From Lentzea tibetensis (lineage in GTDB: Bacteria; Actinomycetota; Actinomycetes; Mycobacteriales; Pseudonocardiaceae), in the NCBI RefSeq assembly GCF_007845675.1, contig NZ_VOBR01000009.1, positions 186,001-250,000 on the forward strand: 64,000 nucleotides of DNA. The letters run 5' to 3'. Position 1 is the stretch's first letter. Every line of letters starts with the position of its first letter. Positions 30,070-41,300 of the stretch are shown here, piece by piece. The notes below the pieces were generated by a model that saw only the letters and a list, made by a program, of their open reading frames with translations, was not told the DNA's origin and searched no databases. A program made the position numbers and the translations under genes.

Positions 30070-30732
30070 ATGTTCAGCCAGGAGGGGTACCAGCTGCGCC
30101 TGGAATGGGGCCCCGAGGGCGTCACCGCACTCCAGGACTGCGCCGTGCTGATCATCGTGGACGTGCTGAGCTTCACCACGTCCGTCGACCTCGTCGTGGC
30201 GCGCGGCGGCCAGGTCCGGCCGTCCCGCTGGACCGAGGGCGTGCGGACGCTGAGGCCCGCGACGCTCGTCCAGGCCGACGGGCTCGTCGAGCTGCCGTCG
30301 CCGAACGGGTCCAACCTGTGCGCGCTGGCCGCCGAGACGGGTGCGCACGTGCTGGCCGGCTGCCTGCGCAACGCCCGCGCCGTCGCGCGCAGGGCGATGG
30401 AGCTGGGCGGGCCGATCGGGGTCGTGCCCGCGGGCGAACGGTGGGGGCTCGACATCCGGGAACAGGGTCAGCGCGAGTTCGGGCCGTTGCGGCCCAGCGT
30501 GGAGGACTTCCTGGGCGCGGGCGCGATCCTGGACGCGCTGGAGGGCAACGCCTCCCCCGAGGCGCGGCTCGCTGCGGACGCCTACCGCTTCACCGACGTG
30601 CGCGCCGCCGTGCTCAGCTGCGTCTCCGGGCGCGAGCTGATCGAGTACGGACACTCGCGCGACGTGGAGCTGGCACTGGAGATGGGCGTGAGCGAAGCCG
30701 CACCGGTGCTGGTGGACGGGGTGCTGCGGTGA
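30070..30732 (+). CDS. 2-phosphosulfolactate phosphatase (ComB-like)
   Basis: A 220-residue protein. The ComB-family pattern is seen: AVLIIVDVLSFTTSVDLVV near 26-44, SPNGSNL near 77-83, LRNARAVARRAM and GERWG. ComB hydrolyses 2-phosphosulfolactate in coenzyme M synthesis, but many bacterial members lack that pathway and may act on related phosphoacids. It is divergent from rpiB and overlaps the MBL gene by GTGA. Confidence 0.82.
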   Translation: MFSQEGYQLRLEWGPEGVTALQDCAVLIIVDVLSFTTSVDLVVARGGQVRPSRWTEGVRTLRPATLVQADGLVELPSPNGSNLCALAAETGAHVLAGCLRNARAVARRAMELGGPIGVVPAGERWGLDIREQGQREFGPLRPSVEDFLGAGAILDALEGNASPEARLAADAYRFTDVRAAVLSCVSGRELIEYGHSRDVELALEMGVSEAAPVLVDGVLR

Positions 30733-31343
30733 AGGAGATCGCGCCGGGCGTCTTCGTGAAGCGGCACGAGGAGCTGGACCTCAACCTCGGCCTCGTCGTC
30801 GGCACCGAACAGTGCCTGGTGATCGACACCGGGCTCAACGGGGACTTCGCCCGAGACGTGCGCGCGATCACCGCGCTGCCATGGCGCGTAGTGCTCACGC
30901 ACGACCACTGGGACCACGTGCTGGGCACGTCCGCGTTCCTGCCGTGCGAGGTGTGGGCGCACGAGAAGGCCGCCATCACGCCGGAGATCCTCAAGGGCGA
31001 CGCCAAGAACTACCCCGGCCTGTTCGACCCGGACGCCGAGCTGATCCCGCCCACGCACACCTTTCGCGACCACGTCAGCTTCGACCTCGGCGGGCGAACC
31101 GTGGAGCTGCACCACTTCGGGCCGTCGCACACGAACCACGACGCGATGGCGTACGTGCCCGACGCGGGTGTGGTGTTCGCAGGCGACGTCATCGAGATCG
31201 GCGCACCGGTGCAGTTCGGCCCGGACGCCACGCCGGAGAACTGGCCGAACGTGGTCGCCCAGCTCAAAGAACTGGGCGCCACGCTGGTCGTACCAGGTCA
31301 CGGCGAGCCGACGCCCGCCGCGAAACTACAAGAATGGCGCTGA
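30729..31343 (+). CDS. Metallo-beta-lactamase-fold hydrolase
   Basis: A 204-residue protein starting GTG 30729 in a GTGA overlap. The MBL metal motif THDHWDH is at about 57-63. Other ligands are HTNHDA, FAGDVIE and PGHGEP. The fold is glyoxalase II-like, with a dinuclear zinc or iron site. Coupled to the ComB-like gene, so the two may act on one organic acid or ester; the substrate is unknown. Confidence 0.87.
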   Translation: MKEIAPGVFVKRHEELDLNLGLVVGTEQCLVIDTGLNGDFARDVRAITALPWRVVLTHDHWDHVLGTSAFLPCEVWAHEKAAITPEILKGDAKNYPGLFDPDAELIPPTHTFRDHVSFDLGGRTVELHHFGPSHTNHDAMAYVPDAGVVFAGDVIEIGAPVQFGPDATPENWPNVVAQLKELGATLVVPGHGEPTPAAKLQEWR

Positions 31344-31372
31344 TGAATTAACCCGGCACCATTCACCCCAGA

Positions 31373-31645
31373 TCAGCGGAAAAATGCCCACACCCACAAG
31401 TAGTTGGTATCGGCATCGAGCAGGCACCCGGTCTCACGGCCGGTAACCCGCGCGTAATTGAATGCGTTTGCTTCGCACTCGATCTTGCCGGCCCAGTTGT
31501 TGGGGTACGGACCGGCCACAATCCGCCACCCCATCACGCCCACCTCGTCCGAGGCAGGCGCCTGGGCGTGTGCCGAGGCGGTAGCGACAGTCAGCCCCAT
31601 CAGGGCAGCAAAAAATGCAGCGACAACAACTCTGCTGAACTTCAC
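31373..31645 (-). CDS. Small secreted protein
   Basis: A 90-residue protein; GTG 31645 with GGGGGTTTG upstream. The signal peptide runs VKFSRVVVAAFFAALMGL with a cleavage site probably after SAHAQA. The mature part is about 60 residues with two Cys (KIECEA and TGCLLD), likely one disulfide, and several Trp/Tyr. Some small secreted inhibitors have this form; no homology recognised. Confidence 0.65.
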   Translation of the reverse strand: MKFSRVVVAAFFAALMGLTVATASAHAQAPASDEVGVMGWRIVAGPYPNNWAGKIECEANAFNYARVTGRETGCLLDADTNYLWVWAFFR

Positions 31646-31705
31646 ACCAAACCCCCAGAATCTGTCCACCTCCCCCAGAGGCGGACAGATTCGAGCGTAC
31701 CACGG

Positions 31706-33058
31706 TCATCGCTGAATGGATTTGACCTCGCAGAACTCGTCTAGTCCGAAACGGCCGAACTCGCGGCCGTTTCCGGACTGGCGATAACCGCCGAACGGAG
31801 CAGAGGTGTTGAAAGCGCCACCGTTGATGTCGACCTGGCCGGTGCGCAGCCGCCGCGCGACGCGCATGGCCCGGTCGGTGTCCGCGGAGAACACGCCGCC
31901 CGCGAGGCCGTAGATGGTCGAGTTGGCGATGCGCACCGCGTCGTCCTCGTCGGCGTACGGCATGACCGAGAGCACCGGCCCGAAGATCTCCTCCTGGGCG
32001 ATGGTCATGTCCGCGGTGACGCCGCCGAACACGGTCGGCGTGACGTAGAAGCCCTGCGGCAGAGGCGCGTCCGGGCCGCCCTGGGCCAGTACCGCCCCCT
32101 CCTCGACACCGCGCCGGATGTAGCCGACGACGCGGTCGCGCTGCGCGGCGGACACGGCCGGGCCGACACGGGTCGTGGCCTCGGCCGGGTCGGCGGAGGT
32201 GTACTTCGCGGCGGCAGCGGCCGCCAGAGCCAGCGCCTCGTCGTGCTGGGCGGCGGGCACCAGCAGACGGGTCCACGCGCTGCACGCCTGGCCGTTGTTC
32301 ATGAACGAGTTGGCGACGGCGATCTTCACCGCACGCCCGAGGTCCGCGTCGTCCAGGACGATGCACGCCGACTTGCCGCCCAGCTCCAGCGCGACGCGCT
32401 TGACCGTCGCGGACGCCAACTCGGACACCCGGCGGCCGGCGCGGGTGGAGCCGGTGAACGACACCATGTCCACGTCCGGGTGCGCGGCGAGCGCCTCACC
32501 GACGACCGGGCCGGTGCCGTGGACGAGCGAGAACACGCCGTCCGGGACGACGGAGGAGATGACCTCGCCCAGCAGGTTCGCGGTGAACGGCGCCAGCTCG
32601 CTCGGCTTGAGCACCACGGTGTTGCCCGCGGCGAGCGCGGGGACGACCTTCGCGACCATCTGCTGCAGCGGGAAGTTCCACGGGGTGATGGCGCCGACGA
32701 CGCCGATCGGCTCGCGCAGCACGAGCGAGTTGCCGATCTCCTCGCCGTCGAAGTAGCCCTGCTCCAGCACCGCGGCGACCCCGCGGGCGATGGCGATCGG
32801 GTTCGGCACCTGCACCTTCTGCGCGAACGTGAGAGGCGTGCCCATCTCGCGGCTCATGGTGGTGGCGAGCTCGTCCGCGCGGGCTTCGAGGCCGTCCGCG
32901 ATGGCGTGCACGACCTTCAGTCGCTCGTCGACCGACGTCTGCGACCACGCGGGGAACGCGGCGAGAGCGGCGGCGACGGCGGTGTCGACGTCGGCTGGTG
33001 TGCCCGCCGGGACGGAGCCGATGACTTCCTCGGTGGCGGGGTTGACGACCTCGATCAC
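31706..33058 (-). CDS. NAD(P)-dependent aldehyde dehydrogenase
   Basis: A 450-residue ALDH; GTG 33058 preceded by GGAGGACCA. Motifs: [11 protein letters not shown] for [14 protein letters not shown], the catalytic Glu in LELGGKSA and Cys in [12 protein letters not shown] at about 258, EEIFGPVL near the end. It oxidises an aldehyde to a carboxylic acid; the specificity is unknown. It is about 30 residues shorter at the N-terminus than typical members, so little of the oligomerisation arm remains. Confidence 0.92.
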   Translation of the reverse strand: MIEVVNPATEEVIGSVPAGTPADVDTAVAAALAAFPAWSQTSVDERLKVVHAIADGLEARADELATTMSREMGTPLTFAQKVQVPNPIAIARGVAAVLEQGYFDGEEIGNSLVLREPIGVVGAITPWNFPLQQMVAKVVPALAAGNTVVLKPSELAPFTANLLGEVISSVVPDGVFSLVHGTGPVVGEALAAHPDVDMVSFTGSTRAGRRVSELASATVKRVALELGGKSACIVLDDADLGRAVKIAVANSFMNNGQACSAWTRLLVPAAQHDEALALAAAAAAKYTSADPAEATTRVGPAVSAAQRDRVVGYIRRGVEEGAVLAQGGPDAPLPQGFYVTPTVFGGVTADMTIAQEEIFGPVLSVMPYADEDDAVRIANSTIYGLAGGVFSADTDRAMRVARRLRTGQVDINGGAFNTSAPFGGYRQSGNGREFGRFGLDEFCEVKSIQR

Positions 33059-33107
33059 TGGTCCTCCATGCGATGTGACACCAAGTTCGAATTCTGACCC
33101 CAGACTG

Positions 33108-34874
33108 TCACAGCCCTGGGGTAAGGGCCAGGAAGCGATCCAGCACACCGTCGCCGACCTTGACCGCCGTTCCCGCCTCCGCCACGAGCTTCGCAGACTC
33201 GGCGAAGCGGGCGCGATCGCCGTCGAGCCCGTCCAGCGCGGCCAGCAGCGCCCGGCCCCAGCGTTCGGTCGCGTCGAGCCACACCCGTGCCTCGCGCGCG
33301 AAGCACTCGTCCCGGATCAGCTTCGGCGCGTCGGCGATGGTCACGGCGTACGCACGAAGACCCGCCACGGCTCGGTGCCGATCACCTGAATTCCACGCGA
33401 TCTGGAAATCTGAGATCTTGCGCGCGAGCACGGGCGATCGCCGGGTGTTGAGGTCGAAGAACGCCAGCAGCGCCTCGGTCTCCCGCTGGTCACCGCCCGC
33501 CAGCGAGGACGCGTGAGCGCGCAGCGCCCGGTCCGGGTCGTACGCCGTGTCGTTCCAGGCGAAGTCGGCGAGCCCGAACAACGCGCCGCGGCTCGCGCAG
33601 GCCTGGTTCATCGGGTTGGACAGCACACCGGTCACCCCCATGCCCGCCGCGCGCCCGGTGTACGGGCCGAGCAGGAGCCGTCCCGCCGCGTCCGGGTAGT
33701 CGTTGACCGGGTAGTTGTCCCAGACCAACGGCTTGCGGCCCCACACGGCGCCCGCCGCGGCGGCCTCGTCCGCGGTGATCGCGGCCGGGACGATCGCGGT
33801 GCCGGTCCACATCAGCACGACGCGCTCGTCCAGGTTCTCCCGGAACGCCTTCTTGTACGGGCTGTCGGCGACGTCGGAGTACTCGGTCGGCACGGTCTGC
33901 AGCGGCGCGACGCCGTCCAGGCCGGCGAGCACGTCGCGCTGCACCCGGTTGAGCAGGTCGGTCTGGGCGCGAGCCGCGGCGGCCGGTCCCGGCGGGCCGT
34001 ACTTCGCGAGGTCGCCGGGGCAGTTCCACCTCGCGTACTCGATGTCGTCCAGCGGCAGCGCGAACGACCGCACGCCCGCGCCGTGCAGCAGACCGATCTT
34101 GGCGGCGAGCGCGTGCAGGTGGGCGGGGTCCGAGTAGCAGATGGTCGTGCCAGGAGCGAGCGCGTAGGTGAACCGGATCTGGACGCTCGCCGCCACGTCC
34201 GCGAGCTGCCCCAGTTCGGCCAGGCGAGCGGACGGGTACGGGTCCGCCCACCGCGCGCGGTGGTACGGGTCGTCCTTCGGTGCGTAGACGTAGGCGTTCA
34301 GCTTGACCGCGGCCGCGAACCGCAGCTGGTCGAGCCGCTCGGCGTGCGTCCACGGCCTGCCGTAGAAGCCCTCGACGATGCCGCGCACCGGCAGCGACGG
34401 GTGGTCGGTGATCCGCACACCGGGGATCGCGCCCGGCCGTGCCAGCCGCAGGAGCGTCTGCGCGCCGTGGAACGCGCCCGCCTCGTCCGAACTGGTGATG
34501 CTGACGCCGCTGTCCCGCACGTCCACGACGTAGCCCTCGGCGGGCACCGCGGCATCGGTGCGGAAGCGCACCAGGAACGCGTCGGCGTCGATCGGGCCGC
34601 CGGGCCGGATGATCTTCTGGTGCAGGACGCCCGCCTGCGACAGCGCGTCCAGTGCGATCTGCCAGGTGTGCTGGCTGATCTGTTCGCCCGCCTCGACGAC
34701 CGCCTCGCCCGGCACGGAGACGTCCGGACCGAGGCGTTCGACCTCGCGCGGGGTGGGCCACACGGTCACCTCGGACGTCGGCCGGGGTGCCGCGACGTCA
34801 CCGGAACCGGCGAAGGTGTCCGGCGTCGCCGCGGCGACCACGACCACGGCCGCCAGCAGAACGATCTTCCGCAT
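33108..34874 (-). CDS. Secreted GH84-type beta-N-acetylglucosaminidase
   Basis: A 588-residue protein with a signal peptide ([21 protein letters not shown]). An N-terminal alpha/beta domain ends near residue 155. The GH84 catalytic barrel starts with [19 protein letters not shown], and the adjacent catalytic Asp pair is in [11 protein letters not shown] near 276. A helical C-terminal domain follows. GH84 enzymes remove beta-linked GlcNAc by substrate-assisted catalysis. Bacterial members act on glycoconjugates or cell-wall fragments outside the cell. Confidence 0.9.
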   Translation of the reverse strand: MRKIVLLAAVVVVAAATPDTFAGSGDVAAPRPTSEVTVWPTPREVERLGPDVSVPGEAVVEAGEQISQHTWQIALDALSQAGVLHQKIIRPGGPIDADAFLVRFRTDAAVPAEGYVVDVRDSGVSITSSDEAGAFHGAQTLLRLARPGAIPGVRITDHPSLPVRGIVEGFYGRPWTHAERLDQLRFAAAVKLNAYVYAPKDDPYHRARWADPYPSARLAELGQLADVAASVQIRFTYALAPGTTICYSDPAHLHALAAKIGLLHGAGVRSFALPLDDIEYARWNCPGDLAKYGPPGPAAAARAQTDLLNRVQRDVLAGLDGVAPLQTVPTEYSDVADSPYKKAFRENLDERVVLMWTGTAIVPAAITADEAAAAGAVWGRKPLVWDNYPVNDYPDAAGRLLLGPYTGRAAGMGVTGVLSNPMNQACASRGALFGLADFAWNDTAYDPDRALRAHASSLAGGDQRETEALLAFFDLNTRRSPVLARKISDFQIAWNSGDRHRAVAGLRAYAVTIADAPKLIRDECFAREARVWLDATERWGRALLAALDGLDGDRARFAESAKLVAEAGTAVKVGDGVLDRFLALTPGL

Positions 34875-34889
34875 GGCGGCCAGTGTGCC

Positions 34890-35498
34890 TCAGGAGAAGT
34901 CCAGCTCTCCGGTGCGAGTGCGCTTCAGCTCGAAGAAGTGCGGGAAGCCCGCGAGCAGCCGGGCGCCGTCGAACACGCGGCCCGCTTCCTCGCCGCGCGG
35001 GATCTTCGTGAGCACCGGGCCGAAGAACGCCACGCCGTCGACGTGGACGGTCGGGGTGCCGACGTCCATGCCCACCGGGTCCATGCCGCGGTGGTGGCTG
35101 GCCTTGAGCTCCTCGTCGTACTCGGTGGAGGTCGCGGCGTCGGCGAGCGACGCGGGCAGGTCCAGCTCCTCGAGCGCGAGCTTGATGACCTCTGCGTAGT
35201 CCGTGTTGCCCTCGTTGTGGATGCGCGTCCCCAACGCCGTGTACAGCTTGGGCAGGATCTCGTTGCCGTACTTCTGCTCGGCCGCGATCGCGATCCGCAC
35301 CGGACCCCAAGCGCGCTCCATCAGCTCCTGGTAGTTCTCCGGCAGGTCGCGGCCGGAGTTGAGCACCGAGAGGCTCATCACGTGGAAGTGGAGGTCGATG
35401 TCGCGAACCTTCTCGACCTCGAGGATCCACCTGGACGTGATCCAGGCGAACGGACAAACGGGGTCGAAGTAGAAGTCGACCCTCGCCTTGTCAGCCAT
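34890..35498 (-). CDS. DsbA-fold protein of the Rv2466c (mycothiol-dependent) family
   Basis: A 202-residue thioredoxin-fold protein: [20 protein letters not shown] at the N-terminus, a helical insertion and [18 protein letters not shown] with the cis-Pro loop. Mycobacterial Rv2466c has a CPWC active site and reduces substrates with mycothiol and mycoredoxin. Here the motif is C15-P-F-A18, so the resolving Cys is absent and a monothiol mechanism with mycothiol is more likely. It is divergent from pepN, as in mycobacteria. Confidence 0.87.
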   Translation of the reverse strand: MADKARVDFYFDPVCPFAWITSRWILEVEKVRDIDLHFHVMSLSVLNSGRDLPENYQELMERAWGPVRIAIAAEQKYGNEILPKLYTALGTRIHNEGNTDYAEVIKLALEELDLPASLADAATSTEYDEELKASHHRGMDPVGMDVGTPTVHVDGVAFFGPVLTKIPRGEEAGRVFDGARLLAGFPHFFELKRTRTGELDFS

Positions 35499-35662
35499 GC
35501 GTGCCCCTTAAGTCACCGTCTGTGGGGAGTGTCCCCTGTTCGTCCCAACCAGATCGCCGCGCCATCTCTTCCCGAAACGCGGTTCCGTGATTGGATGCGA
35601 CTGTCATACCCATTCCCGACGAAGTCAGCGCGCACACGAGCGCGCGACAGACGAGGTGACCA

Positions 35663-38224
35663 GTGGCGGCGCCGAACCTCACCCGCGACCAGGCACAGCA
35701 ACGCGCTGAGCTGCTGGAAGTGGAGTCCTACCGGATCGAGCTGGACCTGACCGACGGTGGCGGAAAGCCCGGTTCGGACACGTTCCGCTCCACCACGACT
35801 GTGGCCTTCCGCAGTCGGACTCCGGGGGCTTCCTCCTGGATCGACATCGTGGCGGCGACCGTGCACCGGGCCGTTCTCAACGGCGTTGAGCTGGACGTTT
35901 CCGGATATCGCGAAGACGACGGGGTGGTCATCGACGACCTCGCCGAGATCAACGAGCTCACGATCGAGGCCGACTGCCGGTACATGAACACCGGCGAGGG
36001 CCTGCACCGGTTCGTCGACCCGGTCGACGGCGGTGTGTACCTCTACTCGCAGTTCGAGACGGCCGACGCGAAGCGAATGTTCGCGTGCTTCGACCAGCCG
36101 GACCTGAAGTCGGTGTACGACCTCACGGTCACCGCGCCGGCCGACTGGAAGGTCATCTCCAACTCGGCCATCACGTCCACTGTGGACGGACCGGGTGGCG
36201 CTGACGTGCACACCTACGCGACCACGAAGCCGATGTCGACGTACCTCGTCGCACTGGTCGCCGGCCCGTACGCCGAGTGGCGCGACACCTACAGCGAGGG
36301 CGACATCACCATCCCGCTCGGCATCTACTGCCGCGCGTCGCTCGCGTCGAGCATGGACCACGAGCGCCTGTTCACCGAGACCAAGCAGGGTTTCGGCTTC
36401 TTCCACAAGGCGTTCGGCGTCCCGTACCCGTTCGGCAAGTACGACCAGTGCTTCGTGCCGGAGTTCAACGCGGGCGCGATGGAGAACGCGGGCTGCGTCA
36501 CGTTCCTCGAGGACTACGTGTTCCGCAGCCGCGTCACCCGTTCGCTCTACGAGCGGCGCTGCGAAACCGTGCTGCACGAGATGGCGCACATGTGGTTCGG
36601 CGACCTCGTCACCATGCGCTGGTGGGACGACCTGTGGCTGAACGAGTCGTTCGCCACCTGGGCGTCCGTGCTCGCGCAGGCCGAGGCCACCGAGTACAAG
36701 CACGCGTGGACGACGTTCGCGAAGGTCGAGAAGTCCTGGGCGTACCGGCAGGACCAGCTGCCGTCGACGCACCCGGTCGCGTGCGACATCCCCGACCTCC
36801 AGGCGGTCGAGGTCAACTTCGACGGCATCACGTACGCCAAGGGCGCTTCCGTGCTGAAGCAGCTCGTCGCGTACGTGGGCCTGGACAACTTCCTGGCCTC
36901 GCTGCGGGTGTACTTCGCCAAGCACGCGTGGGGCAACGCGACGCTGTCGGACCTGCTGAGCGCGCTCGAAGAGGCGTCAGGCCGCGACCTGTCGTGGTGG
37001 AGCGCGCAATGGCTGGAGACGACCGGCCTGAACCTGTTGCGCCCCAAGTTCTCCGTCGACTCGGCCGGCCGGTTCACCGAGTTCGCCGTGCTGCAGGGCG
37101 GCGCCCGGCCGGGTGCCGGTGAGCTGCGCACGCACCGCATCGCGATCGGTGTGTACGACGCCGACGCGTCCGGCAAGCTGGTCCGCACGCACCGCCACGA
37201 GCTGGACGTCACCGGCGAGCGCACCGAGGTGCCGGAGCTGGTCGGCGTGCACCGCGGCAAGATCGTCCTGGTCAACGACGACGACCTGACGTACTGCACG
37301 ATGCGCCTCGACCCGGACTCGCTGGCCGGGCTGATCGACCACATCTCGGACATCGCCGAGCCGCTCCCCCGCACGCTGTGCTGGTCGGCGGCGTGGGAGA
37401 TGACCCGCGAGGCCGAGCTGAAGGCGCGCGACTTCGTGAACCTCGTGCTGAACGGCCTGCACGCGGAGAGCGAGGTCAGCGTCGTGCAGCGGCTGCTGCT
37501 CCAGGCGCAGACCGCGCTCTCGTCGTACAGCGACTCGTCGTGGCGCGACGAGGGCTGGCGCCGGTTCGTCTCGACGACCCTCGAGCTGGCCCGCGCCGCC
37601 GAGGCGGGCTCGGACCACCAGCTGGCGTTCGTGAACGCGCTGACGTCGTCCGTGCTGGACGGGGAGACGCTGGACGTGCTCCGCGGCTGGTACGACGGCA
37701 CGTCGGTGCTCGACGGCCTCACGGTCGACACGGACCTGCGCTGGCGCCTGCTGCACGCGCTCGCCGCGCACGGCAGGGCGGAACTGGCCGAGATCGAGGC
37801 CGAGGAGTCGCTCGACCCGACGTCGACCGGCAAGCGGCGCTCCGAGCAGGGCCGCGCGCTGCGTCCGACGGCCGAGGCGAAGGACCTCGCGTGGGACCGC
37901 GCGGTGAACGACGACGAGCTGCCCAACGCGGTCAGCGAGGCGATCATCGCGGGCATCCCGCACCCCGGTCAGAAGGAGCTGCTGGCGTCCTACGTCGACC
38001 GCTACTTCGCCGACGTGTCCGGCGTGTGGGAGCGACGCTCGTCCGAGCGGGCGCAGTCGATGGTCGTCGGGCTGTTCCCGGCGTGGTCGATCGCGAAGTC
38101 CACCGTGGCGGCCGCCGACAAGTGGCTCGCCGGTGACCACCCGCCCGCGCTGCGCCGCCTCGTCTCCGAGGGGCGCGCGGGCATCGTGCGCGCGCTCGCC
38201 GCGCAGGAGTTCGACCGCTCGTAG
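35663..38224 (+). CDS. pepN: Aminopeptidase N (M1 family)
   Basis: An 853-residue zinc aminopeptidase starting GTG 35663. It has the substrate-binding GAMENAG near 271-277 and the zinc motif HEMAHMWFGDLVT near 305, with the second Glu in WLNESFATW downstream. The ERAP1-like helical C-terminal domain is present, so the length is normal. It releases N-terminal amino acids from peptides in the cytoplasm. Corresponds to Rv2467. Confidence 0.96.
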   Translation: MAAPNLTRDQAQQRAELLEVESYRIELDLTDGGGKPGSDTFRSTTTVAFRSRTPGASSWIDIVAATVHRAVLNGVELDVSGYREDDGVVIDDLAEINELTIEADCRYMNTGEGLHRFVDPVDGGVYLYSQFETADAKRMFACFDQPDLKSVYDLTVTAPADWKVISNSAITSTVDGPGGADVHTYATTKPMSTYLVALVAGPYAEWRDTYSEGDITIPLGIYCRASLASSMDHERLFTETKQGFGFFHKAFGVPYPFGKYDQCFVPEFNAGAMENAGCVTFLEDYVFRSRVTRSLYERRCETVLHEMAHMWFGDLVTMRWWDDLWLNESFATWASVLAQAEATEYKHAWTTFAKVEKSWAYRQDQLPSTHPVACDIPDLQAVEVNFDGITYAKGASVLKQLVAYVGLDNFLASLRVYFAKHAWGNATLSDLLSALEEASGRDLSWWSAQWLETTGLNLLRPKFSVDSAGRFTEFAVLQGGARPGAGELRTHRIAIGVYDADASGKLVRTHRHELDVTGERTEVPELVGVHRGKIVLVNDDDLTYCTMRLDPDSLAGLIDHISDIAEPLPRTLCWSAAWEMTREAELKARDFVNLVLNGLHAESEVSVVQRLLLQAQTALSSYSDSSWRDEGWRRFVSTTLELARAAEAGSDHQLAFVNALTSSVLDGETLDVLRGWYDGTSVLDGLTVDTDLRWRLLHALAAHGRAELAEIEAEESLDPTSTGKRRSEQGRALRPTAEAKDLAWDRAVNDDELPNAVSEAIIAGIPHPGQKELLASYVDRYFADVSGVWERRSSERAQSMVVGLFPAWSIAKSTVAAADKWLAGDHPPALRRLVSEGRAGIVRALAAQEFDRS

Positions 38225-38238
38225 TCACCCGATCACGG

Positions 38239-38272
38239 AAAGGGCGCTGTTCCACCGGGACAGCGCCCTTTT
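38239..38272. terminator. Terminator after pepN
   Basis: AAAGGGCGCTGT and ACAGCGCCCTTT pair over 12 bp with a nine-base loop; flanking A and T runs make it work on both strands. Confidence 0.85.
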
Positions 38273-38377
38273 CGCGCGTGTGAGGGGGCTATGAGGCCGC
38301 TATGAGCGGTCTGTGACCAGGGCACCTCATCGTTCGCTCCATGCCATGAAGGTCATCGGAGTGAAGGGGCCTCGGCA

Positions 38378-41300
38378 ATGATGCGATGGATCGTCGGGTC
38401 GAGCCAGAGATACCGCCGTCTCGTCCTGGCGGTCGCGGTCGCGCTGATGGCCTTCGGGTTCGTGCAGCTGCGGAACACGAGCGTGGAGGCGCTGCCGGAG
38501 TTCGGTCCGGTGCGGGTGGACGTCCAGGTGGAGGCGCTCGGGTTGTCGGCCGAGGAGGTCGAGAACCTGATCACCAACCCGATGGAGAACGAGTTCTTCA
38601 ACGGGATCCCGTGGCTGCAGAAGCTGGAGTCGCGCAACATCCCCGGCCTCAGCTCGATGGAGATGACGTTCGAGCCGGGCACCGACCCCATCAAGGCGCG
38701 TCAGGTGGTGCAGGAGCGGCTCACCATGGTGCCCGCGCTGCCCGCGGCGTCGTCCAAGCCGCCGCTGGTCATCCAGCCGCTGAGCAGCACCGGGCGGCTG
38801 ATGATGATCGGGATGTCGGCGAAGGACAAGTCGCTGATCGACATGTCCCTGCTGTCGCGCTGGACGGTCGTGCCGCGGCTGCTCGGCGTGCCCGGCGTCG
38901 CGAACGTGTCCATCTGGGGCTTCCGGGACCGGCAGCTGCAGGTGCAGGTCGACCCGTCGAAGCTGGCGCAGAACGCGGTCACGCTGGACCAGGTGCTGCG
39001 CACGTCGGCCAATGCGCTGTGGGTGTCGCCGCTGACGTTCGTCGAGGCGTCCACGCCGGGGCTCGGCGGGTTCATCGACACCCAGAACCAGCGCATCGAG
39101 ATCCAGCACAACCAGCCGATCAAGACACCGGCCGAGCTCGCCAAGGTGACGGTGCAGGGCGCCGAGGACCGCGGGCTGAAGCTGGGTGACGTGGCGACGA
39201 TCGTCGAGGATCACCAGATCCTCATCGGTGACGCGGTCGTCAACGACACGCCCAGCCTGATGCTCGTCGTCGAGCGCTACCCCGGCAGCAGCGTCGGCGA
39301 GGTCACCAAGAACGTCGAGGCCGCGCTGAACGACCTGCGCCCCGGCCTGCCCGGCGTGCAGATGGACACCACGATCTACCGGCCCGCGTCGTTCATCGAC
39401 AAGATGCGGGACAACCTGACGACGACGCTGCTCGTCGGCGCGCTCCTGCTGCTGCTCGTGATCGCCGCGCTGCTGTTCGACTGGCGCGCCGGGCTGGTCG
39501 GCCTGCTGACCGTCGCGAGCTCGGTGTCGATCACGGTGCTCGTGCTGTCCTGGTTCGGGATACCGCTCAACATGATGACCACGGCGGGCCTGGTGATGGC
39601 GCTCGCGGTCGTGGTGGACGACGCCGTCGCGGGTGTCGAGAACGTCCGGCACCGGTTGCGGGACAAGGGCGAGCTGCCCGTTCACGACGTGATCGGCGAC
39701 GCGCTGCTCGAGGTGCGCGGACCGCTGTTCGTCTCGACGGTGATCATCGTCGTCTCGGTGGTGCCGGTGCTCGTGCTCGACGCCGTGCGCGGCGCGCTGC
39801 TCTCCCCCGTCGCCGTGGCGTTCCTGATCGCGGTCGGCGCGTCGATGCTCGTCGCGCTCACCGTCGCACCGGTGCTCGCGACCGTGCTGATGGCGAAGGA
39901 CTCGCTGCGCCACCGCCAGTCGCCGTTCGCGGCCTGGCTGGAACGCGGGTACGCAGCGGTGCTCGGCGGACTGCTGCGCCTCCGCGTGGTGTGCTTCGCG
40001 CTCGCCGGCGTGCTGCTGATCGCGGGACTGGCCGTGCTGCCGCTGCTCGGCGGCCGCCCGCTCGCGCCGACGCTGCAGGAACGCGACCTGCTGATCAAGT
40101 GGGAGGCCGCGCCCGGCGCGTCCAGGCCGGAGATGAACCGGATCACCGCCGCGCTCACCACCGAGCTGCGGTCGACGCCGGGCGTGCGCAACGCGGGTGC
40201 CCACACCGGACGCGCGCTGGCGTCGGACCAGATCGTCAACATCAACTCGGGTGAGGTGTGGCTCAGCATGCACCCCGACGCAGGCTACGAGGCCACGCTG
40301 AACTCCGTGCGGCAGGTCGTGGACGGCTACCCCGGCATCCGCAGCGACGTCCTCACGTACTCGGGCAGGCAGGTCCAGGACGTGATCAGCAAGGGATCCA
40401 CGTCGGACGTCGTCGTGCGCGTCTACGGCCAGGACTACGGCGTGCTGAACGACAAGGCCAACGAGGTCCTCAACATCATCAAGGGCGTCGACGGCATCAC
40501 CGACCCGCGGATCAACAGCAACGACATCCAGCCGACCATGGAGATCGAGGTCTTCGTCGACCGGGCGGCCAAGTACGGCCTCAAGCCGGGTGACGTCCGC
40601 AGGCAGTCCGCGACGCTGGTCGCGGCGACCGTGGCGGGCAACCTGTTCGACAACCAGAAGGTGTTCGAGGTCGTCGTCTGGGGCAAGCCGGAGCTGCGGC
40701 AGAACCCCACGGCCATCAGGGACCTGCTGATCGACGCACCGACCGGCGGTCCGGAGGGCGGCCCGACCCAGGTGAAGCTCAGCGAGGTCGCGGACGTCCG
40801 CATCTCGCCGAAGCCGGCCATGATCACGCACGACCGGGTGTCGCGCGCCGTCGACGTCGTCGCGAACGTGCGCGGACGCGGGCTCGACGAGGTCACCGCC
40901 GCGGTCTCCGACCGGGTCAAGGGCGTCAGCTTCCCGCGTGAGCACCACCTCGAGGTGCTCGGCGACAGCCAGGAGCGCGCGGCGACGGACTTCCGCAACT
41001 GGACCTACGTCATCGGCGCGGCGATCCTCCTCTACTTCCTGCTCCAGGCCGGGATGCGCAGCTGGCGGATGGCGACGCTGACGTTCCTGCTGCTGCCGGC
41101 GGCGCTGTCCGGCGGCGTGCTGGTGGCCGTGCTGGAACGCGACTCCGTGTCGGTCGCCGCGCTGCTCGGGCTGCTCGCCGTGCTCGCCGTGGCCGTGCGG
41201 GGCGCGATGCTCCAGGTCGCGCACTACGAGCACCTGGGTGCGCGGGACCGCGAGTCCGTCGCGCTCGGGGCGCGGGAGCGGTTCACGCCCGCTGTGACGG

